Positions 63,312 through 64,000 of a stretch of 64,000 nt of DNA are shown piece by piece. Position numbers and translations under genes: made by a program. How positions within the stretch are numbered: position 1 is the first letter of the stretch; every line of letters begins with the position of its first letter. Source of the DNA: Bauldia sp. (GTDB lineage Bacteria > Pseudomonadota > Alphaproteobacteria > Rhizobiales > Kaistiaceae); contig JBBCGQ010000001.1 in assembly GCA_037200845.1 (NCBI GenBank), positions 620,001 through 684,000 of the forward strand, written 5' to 3'. The notes beneath the pieces are model-generated. The model worked only from the letters and a program-made list of their open reading frames with translations. It was not told the origin of the DNA and ran no database searches.

Positions 63312-64000
63312 TCAGCCCTTGTTCTTGTTGTAAACGTCGAACACCACGGCGCCGAGGAGCACGAGGCCCTTGACGACCTGCTGGTAGTCGACGTTGACGC
63401 CCAGGATCGACATGCCGTTGTTCATCACGCCCATGATGAAGCCGCCGACCACGGTCCCCGCAACCCCGCCGATGCCGCCCATCGCCGATGCGCCGCCGAT
63501 GAAGACCGCCGCGATGACGTCGAGTTCGCTGCCAAGGCCCGCGGCAGGTACCGCCTGCCCGAGGCGCGCCGCAATGATCAGGCCGCCAAGAGCTGACAGC
63601 ACGCCCATGTTGATGAAGACGATGAGCGTCAGCCGATCCGTCTTGATGCCGGATAGCTGCGCCGCCTTGGCATTGCCGCCCATTGCATAGACCCGGCGCC
63701 CGATCGTGGTCTGGCGCGTGACGAAGGCGAATAGGCCGATCAGCACCCCCATCACGACGAGCACGACAGGCAGCCCCTTGTAGCTCGCGAACTGGAAGAC
63801 AAGGAACAGCACGATCGCGCTGACAACCACCGTTTTGCCGAGGAACAGGGAGAAGGGTTCCGACTCGTGCCCGTGGCGCTGGCGCGTGCGGCGCGCGGCT
63901 AGCCCGAAGTACGCGTAGGCCAGAACGCCGATGACGCCGATGATGATCGTGGTCATGTTCAGCACGACGCCGCTGCCGATGATCACCTTGCCGTTCGCGT
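63312..64000 (-). CDS. Sugar ABC transporter permease (XylH/GguB-like), 5' end outside window
   Basis: The ~229 C-terminal residues are present; the frame is open to the window edge, so the start is missing. Hydrophobic helices (IIIGVIGVLAYAYFG, VVVSAIVLFLVFQFAS, VVLVVMGVLIGLFAFV), the loop TTIGRRVYAMGGNAKAAQLS with GIKTDRLTLIVFINMGVLSA, and VFIGGASAMGGIGGVAGTVV then DYQQVVKGLVLLGAVVFDVY are those of GguB/XylH. Together with the enzymes downstream this suggests L-arabinose or galactose import. Confidence 0.9.
   Translation of the reverse strand, partial: ANGKVIIGSGVVLNMTTIIIGVIGVLAYAYFGLAARRTRQRHGHESEPFSLFLGKTVVVSAIVLFLVFQFASYKGLPVVLVVMGVLIGLFAFVTRQTTIGRRVYAMGGNAKAAQLSGIKTDRLTLIVFINMGVLSALGGLIIAARLGQAVPAAGLGSELDVIAAVFIGGASAMGGIGGVAGTVVGGFIMGVMNNGMSILGVNVDYQQVVKGLVLLGAVVFDVYNKNKG

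Overview
The window is chromosomal DNA of a GC-rich alphaproteobacterium, most likely in the order Hyphomicrobiales (Rhizobiales). Three things point there: the order enoyl-CoA hydratase, mutM, ubiE, ubiB, coaBC, dut; an Irr-type Fur regulator next to fabA-fabB-fabI; and small SH3 and CHAD proteins of a kind common in that order. Family and genus cannot be fixed from the sequence alone.

Layout. 0-25 kb is mostly core genome: DNA repair (mutM), ubiquinone synthesis (ubiE, ubiB), coenzyme A synthesis (coaBC with an extra N-terminal DNA-binding domain), dut, cysK, a MoeB/ThiF enzyme, unsaturated fatty acid synthesis (fabA, fabB, fabI) beside irr, lepA, an overlapping MazE/MazF-type toxin-antitoxin pair, a PAS-PAS-GGDEF-EAL protein, a murein endopeptidase, a CHAD protein and msrA. 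Three copies of a ~155-160 bp inverted-repeat element each fill the gap between two convergent genes. Other inverted repeats lie at 4678-4754, 7719-7809 and 22809-22931.

25.5-35.6 kb looks like a laterally acquired island. It begins at a tRNA-Ser(GGA) and visibly contains more A/T than its surroundings. It holds a frameshifted phage virion-gene remnant, a two-partner secretion pair (TpsB transporter and a 1465-residue TpsA whose C-terminus is a class-3-type lipase), a ParB-like/DNA-methyltransferase gene cut off just before its catalytic motif, a TetR regulator flanked by two near-identical palindromes, and an Mrr-like nuclease.

36.1-45.4 kb is a one-strand cluster for an unidentified substrate: a 3-ketosteroid-dehydrogenase-like flavoprotein, an NTF2/SnoaL-like protein, a sugar-type ABC importer and a phenylacetate-CoA-ligase-like enzyme. 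In the importer the ATPase is fused to one permease, and the second permease carries an extra C-terminal domain. 45.4-48.1 kb has a GST, a VOC protein and a stand-alone MetE-like methyltransferase.

48.2-59.3 kb, on the minus strand, is an apparent resorcinol/hydroxyquinol operon: maleylacetate reductase, a five-gene Liv-type ABC importer, an intradiol (hydroxyquinol-type) dioxygenase, a flavin hydroxylase, an MhqO-like dioxygenase, an MhqD-like esterase and an AraC regulator. Together these would take up an aromatic, hydroxylate it, cleave the ring and reduce maleylacetate to 3-oxoadipate. 59.7-64 kb, also minus strand, is a non-phosphorylative L-arabinose (or D-galactose) operon: sugar ABC permease (cut by the window edge), arabonate dehydratase, sugar 1-dehydrogenase and 2-keto-3-deoxyarabonate dehydratase.
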